Assembly: GCA_036272735.1 (NCBI GenBank)
Contig: DATAYF010000099.1
Span: 1-8,395 of the forward strand
From: DATAYF01 sp036272735
GTDB taxonomy: Bacteria > Chloroflexota > Ktedonobacteria > Ktedonobacterales > Ktedonobacteraceae
Length of the DNA: 8,395 bases
Reading direction: 5' to 3'
Position 1 is the first letter of the stretch. Every line of letters begins with the position of its first letter. Positions 5,366-8,395 of this stretch are shown in pieces. Both the position numbers and the translations under genes were made by a program. Under the pieces are notes generated by a model. The model saw only the letters and a program-made list of their open reading frames with translations. It was not told the DNA's origin and did not search any database.

Positions 5366-7309
5366 TTGATACAGACTGAAAAAACTCCCCTGGTAGTTGG
5401 TCTGGGACATCGCCTCGATATCCGTCCCCTGGCCGACGAGCAAGTCCATTTCGAAATAGATATGTGTATCGGCTGTGATCGCTGTATGCGTGCCTGCCCG
5501 GTGCCACTTTCGGCGATGGTCTCTATCGCCGATCTCAACCGTGCCACCATCTCGGATGATATTGCACCTCACGTGGCCCGCTTTACCAACGAGTGCGTCA
5601 TGTGTGGCTCCTGCGTGCCGGTCTGTCCCGTGGATAACCACCGCGACCTTTTGATGCTTTCACTCAAGCAGCGCCTGGGTGTGCCATGGTCTGGCCAGGT
5701 GAATATGCAGCGCGTGTTGAGCCATCTGCCTGCTGGTTGGAATGAAAAAGTGCTTATCAGCCGCTTGCGTGAGCAGCCGCTCTTTCGTGATCCACAACTG
5801 GTGCCAGACAATTATTTGCTGCATTTTATCGCAAGCTCAAACTTTCTGGTGCTCGCGCCCGGTACAGAGATTATGTGTGAGGGCGAATATGGTCGCGACA
5901 TGTATTTTATCCTCGATGGCTGTATCGAACTCGTCGCGCCTGGTCCCGATGATGACGAACTGCCGATTGCGGTGTCGCGCCGTGGTGAGTACGTTGGTGA
6001 GCACGGCATGCTTACCGGTCAGCAGCAGAACGCGACCGCTCGCGCGCAGACGGAGACGGCGGTGCTGGCTGTGCCGGAACAGGTTATGCAGCGCTTGATG
6101 GAGGTGGCACCCTCGGTACAGCACTTTTTTGCCAGCGTGAATACGGCCCATTCGGTCGAGAATATTTTGAAACGCCTGGCGCTGTTCCAGGGCGTGTCGG
6201 GCGCGAGTATTCGTTGGCTAACCGAGCAGTCGTCAGTGCGCCGCTATGAGCGCGAGGAGCGGCTCTTTAGCGAAGAGGCACAGGGGCAACCCGCACGCGA
6301 GTCCCTGCATATTTTGCTCGATGGCTTTGTGAAGGTGGCTCGCAAAACAGCGGAAGGGACCGGGCGCGCCAAGAGCGCTGAACGCATCATCGCGTATCGC
6401 CAGGGCGGCGACTACTTTGCGGGAGGACTCGACCTGCTGGGAGACCAGCGAGCGGTGACGGTCTCGGCAATCACGCATACGACTGTTGCCGAGATACCGC
6501 GCCAGGCGTTGCTGGCTCTTTTCTCGCGTCATCCTGAGATCAAGCAGCGTTTTAGCGAGCGTCTACAATTGTATCGCGAGGCGACCATTGCCGCCCATAG
6601 TGCTGTATTCGAGCCTTTTGATTTCACTCATACTGCTGATTCTGAAGAGGTGAACCAGGTCTCCGATGCCGAGGCACGTGCTGGACTACATTCGCTGGTG
6701 GACAATGGCGTCATCGAAGGTAAGGATGTACTGGTTATTGACCTTGATAAGTGCATCCACTGCAACGAATGCGAAGAGGCGTGCGCACGTCGTCACGGTC
6801 ATTCGCGCATGAACCGTCAGGGCATGGTGGTCGGAAACATCAGCATCGCCACCGCGTGTCGTCAGTGCCAGGATCCCGTGTGCATGCTGTGTAGTCGTGC
6901 TGGTATTGCTCGTTTGCCCAGCGGTGAGATCTACATTACCGAAAGCTGCATCGGCTGCGGCATTTGTGCCGAGCGTTGTCCCTACGACAATATCTCGATC
7001 ATGACGGTGGATGAGGAGGACGTGCCTGCTGGCTCAGCCTGGCAGCGTTTTAATGGCTTCTTCAAACATGGTTCCGGCAAAGAGCGTGGGCATAAGTTTT
7101 TGCCCATGGCTTCTGGGCCGCTCGACGCGCCCCAGGCGCGTGATGCTGTCGGTGAAATGCGTAAGAGGCTGGCTATTAAGTGTGACCTGTGCGCCGGTTA
7201 CAATAATCAGGCGTGTGTGCAGGCTTGTCCGACCGGTGCCGCGATACGTGTGAATCCTACCACGTTCTTTGGCTCAACGGAAGAAATTTTGCGCCGAAGG
7301 GCCCGTTAG
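5366..7309 (+). CDS. multi-[4Fe-4S] electron-transfer protein with two cNMP-binding-type domains
   Basis: The 647-residue soluble protein starts at TTG 5366. No earlier start fits, the purine-rich binding site ends seven bases before it, and the next in-frame Met (residue 33) lies against the first cysteine motif. An N-terminal ferredoxin module has two full [4Fe-4S] motifs (Cys34, 37, 40, 44 and Cys77, 80, 83, 87). Two cNMP-binding-type domains follow (about 145-262 and 268-405). The phosphate cassette of the first is GEHGMLTGQQQNATARA (211-227), with Glu212 but Gln at the usual Arg (221). The second is FAGGLDLLGDQRAVTV (351-366), with Arg362 but no Glu. The C-terminal part (455-630) resembles DmsB/HycB-type four-cluster subunits: Cys463/466/469/473, 498/501/506/509, 528/531/534/538 and 606/609/617/621. 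The 498-509 group has irregular spacing (C-x2-C-x4-C-x2-C, no following Pro). Up to six clusters could form an electron wire between the FAD enzyme upstream and the heme protein 18 bases downstream. There is no DNA-binding helix-turn-helix, so it is not a CRP-type regulator. Confidence 0.9.
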   Translation: MIQTEKTPLVVGLGHRLDIRPLADEQVHFEIDMCIGCDRCMRACPVPLSAMVSIADLNRATISDDIAPHVARFTNECVMCGSCVPVCPVDNHRDLLMLSLKQRLGVPWSGQVNMQRVLSHLPAGWNEKVLISRLREQPLFRDPQLVPDNYLLHFIASSNFLVLAPGTEIMCEGEYGRDMYFILDGCIELVAPGPDDDELPIAVSRRGEYVGEHGMLTGQQQNATARAQTETAVLAVPEQVMQRLMEVAPSVQHFFASVNTAHSVENILKRLALFQGVSGASIRWLTEQSSVRRYEREERLFSEEAQGQPARESLHILLDGFVKVARKTAEGTGRAKSAERIIAYRQGGDYFAGGLDLLGDQRAVTVSAITHTTVAEIPRQALLALFSRHPEIKQRFSERLQLYREATIAAHSAVFEPFDFTHTADSEEVNQVSDAEARAGLHSLVDNGVIEGKDVLVIDLDKCIHCNECEEACARRHGHSRMNRQGMVVGNISIATACRQCQDPVCMLCSRAGIARLPSGEIYITESCIGCGICAERCPYDNISIMTVDEEDVPAGSAWQRFNGFFKHGSGKERGHKFLPMASGPLDAPQARDAVGEMRKRLAIKCDLCAGYNNQACVQACPTGAAIRVNPTTFFGSTEEILRRRAR

Positions 7310-7327
7310 CTGTAGAAGGGGAAATTC

Positions 7328-8227
7328 ATGTCTGTAACCACGAAGTCGCCTCAAAATCAGCAGGAGGGAGGTCTGCGCCGTATCTGGAAGTCGCCCACCG
7401 CCTCGACGCGTTGGTTCTGGTTGGCTGGCTCGCTCCTGCTCTATATTGGCATCTTGATCTGGTATATCTACACCTTAAAAACTCAGCCGTCCCCGGAGCC
7501 GATTGAAGATCCTTTGCGTCTTTTCGGCATTATTGCTTTTGTGCTGGTGCTGAGCAGTGCTGCCTATTCATTGCGCCGCCGTTTCGTGCATGGACTGCCC
7601 GGCAGGGTACAAAGTTGGCTCTGGATGCATACCTGGGTGGGGATTGTCACCATTCTCATCGCGTTGCTGCACGAAAACTTTGCCCACGTTACACGCCATT
7701 TTTGTACCACGCTGCATTGCTGGACCGATACGTACCTGGCGACCAGCGCTTTGTACGCGTTGATTGTCCTGGTTGTCGTCGGCGTCGTTGGACGTGTGCT
7801 CGATATGGTTTACACGCGGGTGATTGCGCAAGATGCTGCCAGCAATGGTGTTGGTATTGCGCGTGCTGTTGAAGAGCGTATCCTTGAACTAGAATACACG
7901 GTGGAGCGCCTGTGCGCGGGTAAGTCCGAAGCCTTCAATCAATATTGCATGAACATGCTTGCAAGTCGCCGCGCTATCGAACCGGACGAGCGCGATTTTC
8001 CTGCATTGCAGCGTCGTGAGTATAGCGATTTCCAGCGTGCCTGTGATACCCTGGGTCAACATGGGTCACTTATGCTTTCGCTACAGCACCAACAACGTGC
8101 GCGCGCCGTCATGCGATTCTGGCGCATATTGCATATAGTCATTGCCTCACTGTCACTCTTAATTATTTCCTATCACGCCATTATGGAACTGTTGGCAAAC
8201 GTTTTTCATTTCATCACCCCAGCATAA
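7328..8227 (+). CDS. five-helix membrane cytochrome b-like protein, probable bis-heme electron conduit
   Basis: The 299-residue protein starts at ATG 7328, with AAGGGG six bases upstream. Hydrophobic helices lie at about 29-50, 63-80, 97-117, 137-157 and 267-290. Helix 3 has His101 and His115, and helix 5 has His269 and His283: two pairs each 14 residues apart, as in helices III and V of ferric reductase/NADPH oxidase proteins, where they bind two stacked b hemes. Positive-inside charges (RRIWK, SLRRRFVHG, GRVLDMVYTR) put the N-terminus and the long 158-265 loop in the cytoplasm. His101/His269 would then hold the inner heme and His115/His283 the outer one. The cytoplasmic loop has a short coiled-coil-like stretch (180-195). 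The outer loop after helix 3 is rich in His and Cys (His120, 124, 130; Cys126, 131). There is no FAD/NAD domain of its own; the operon supplies those as separate proteins. The outer electron acceptor is unknown. Quinone oxidation or reduction is an alternative role. Confidence 0.85.
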   Translation: MSVTTKSPQNQQEGGLRRIWKSPTASTRWFWLAGSLLLYIGILIWYIYTLKTQPSPEPIEDPLRLFGIIAFVLVLSSAAYSLRRRFVHGLPGRVQSWLWMHTWVGIVTILIALLHENFAHVTRHFCTTLHCWTDTYLATSALYALIVLVVVGVVGRVLDMVYTRVIAQDAASNGVGIARAVEERILELEYTVERLCAGKSEAFNQYCMNMLASRRAIEPDERDFPALQRREYSDFQRACDTLGQHGSLMLSLQHQQRARAVMRFWRILHIVIASLSLLIISYHAIMELLANVFHFITPA

Positions 8228-8237
8228 TAACGGTCTA

Positions 8238-8293
8238 GACAGGTAAAAAGACCACCTGGAGTTTGCGCTCCAGGTGGTCTTTTTTTACCTGTC
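8238..8293. terminator. strong bidirectional intrinsic terminator
   Basis: The core stem AGACCACCTGGAG (8249-8261) pairs with CTCCAGGTGGTCT (8268-8280) around a six-base loop and is followed by seven T (8280-8286). The flanks GACAGGTAAAAA (8238-8249) and the matching TTTTTTTACCTGTC extend it to a nearly perfect 24-base-pair inverted repeat with only two extra bases on the right arm. On the minus strand the stem is followed by five T. It starts ten bases after the stop of the membrane protein gene and should end the operon, and may also serve a convergent gene from the right. Confidence 0.92.
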
Positions 8294-8395
8294 CAACCAT
8301 GCATACGGTGTTTCCTCGATTTTGCTGAGCCCATGCATTGGCCGAGGCCAAGACCACGAGGAAGCCAGTCTGTGAGCAAGGCGACCTGCTGTATG
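8285..8395 (-). CDS. possible 3' end of an unrecognised convergent gene (partial)
   Basis: On the minus strand one frame is open from the window edge to a TAA at 8287-8285 and gives 36 residues ending in KIEETPYAWLDR. The stop falls inside the arm of the bidirectional terminator, where a convergent gene would be expected to end. Two other minus-strand frames are also open here, so the frame choice rests mainly on this stop position. I do not recognise the sequence; a transposase tail or an ordinary chromosomal gene are both possible. Confidence 0.35.
   Translation of the reverse strand, partial: HTAGRLAHRLASSWSWPRPMHGLSKIEETPYAWLDR

Noticed and set aside
5366..7309. CRP/FNR-type transcription regulator
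   Set aside because: Despite two cNMP-type domains there is no helix-turn-helix; iron-sulfur motifs flank them on both sides.

Overview
The window looks like chromosomal DNA from a Ktedonobacteria-type member of the Chloroflexota. This is an inference from gene style: a 'SDQYALG'-type Ser/Thr kinase fused to a PQQ-like propeller, FHA and zinc-ribbon add-ons on metabolic enzymes, mid-range GC by eye, and an IS200/IS605-type remnant resembling the standalone guide-RNA elements known from Ktedonobacter. No marker gene in the window proves the assignment.

Layout. Positions 1-111 hold the 3' end of an unrecognised plus-strand gene. It converges on a minus-strand alpha/beta hydrolase of the phospholipase/carboxylesterase family (138-767). 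The interval 768-1304 is not empty. It holds a probable ORF-less IS200/IS605-superfamily remnant of about 345 bp (about 830-1174) with terminal hairpins and a strongly structured interior, best explained as a standalone omegaRNA (HEARO-like) locus. A sigma70-like promoter overlapped by an inverted repeat follows, in front of the kinase gene. The gene at 1305-3149 encodes a soluble Ser/Thr kinase with an eight-bladed propeller built from exact 40-residue repeats.

After a 230-base leader region (3150-3379), with a candidate promoter and a 62-nt three-way-junction structure just ahead of the ribosome binding site, comes a compact three-gene operon (3380-8227; gaps of 27 and 18 bases). It encodes a FAD/NAD(P)H oxidoreductase fused to an FHA domain and a C-terminal zinc ribbon, a long TTG-started iron-sulfur protein with up to six [4Fe-4S] sites surrounding two cNMP-binding-type domains, and a five-helix membrane protein with two His-x13-His pairs that should hold two b hemes. 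A strong bidirectional terminator (8238-8293) ends the operon. A possible minus-strand gene end (8285-8395) lies beyond it.

How it may work together (inference): NAD(P)H -> FAD -> [4Fe-4S] wire -> inner heme -> outer heme -> an unknown acceptor on the outer face. The FHA domain could read Thr phosphorylation, perhaps made by the adjacent kinase, and the cNMP-like domains could gate the wire. The two cNMP domains are degenerate in complementary ways. This signal-gated transmembrane electron conduit is the main candidate for an undescribed system in the window. The standalone omegaRNA remnant and the structured operon leader are the next most interesting elements.
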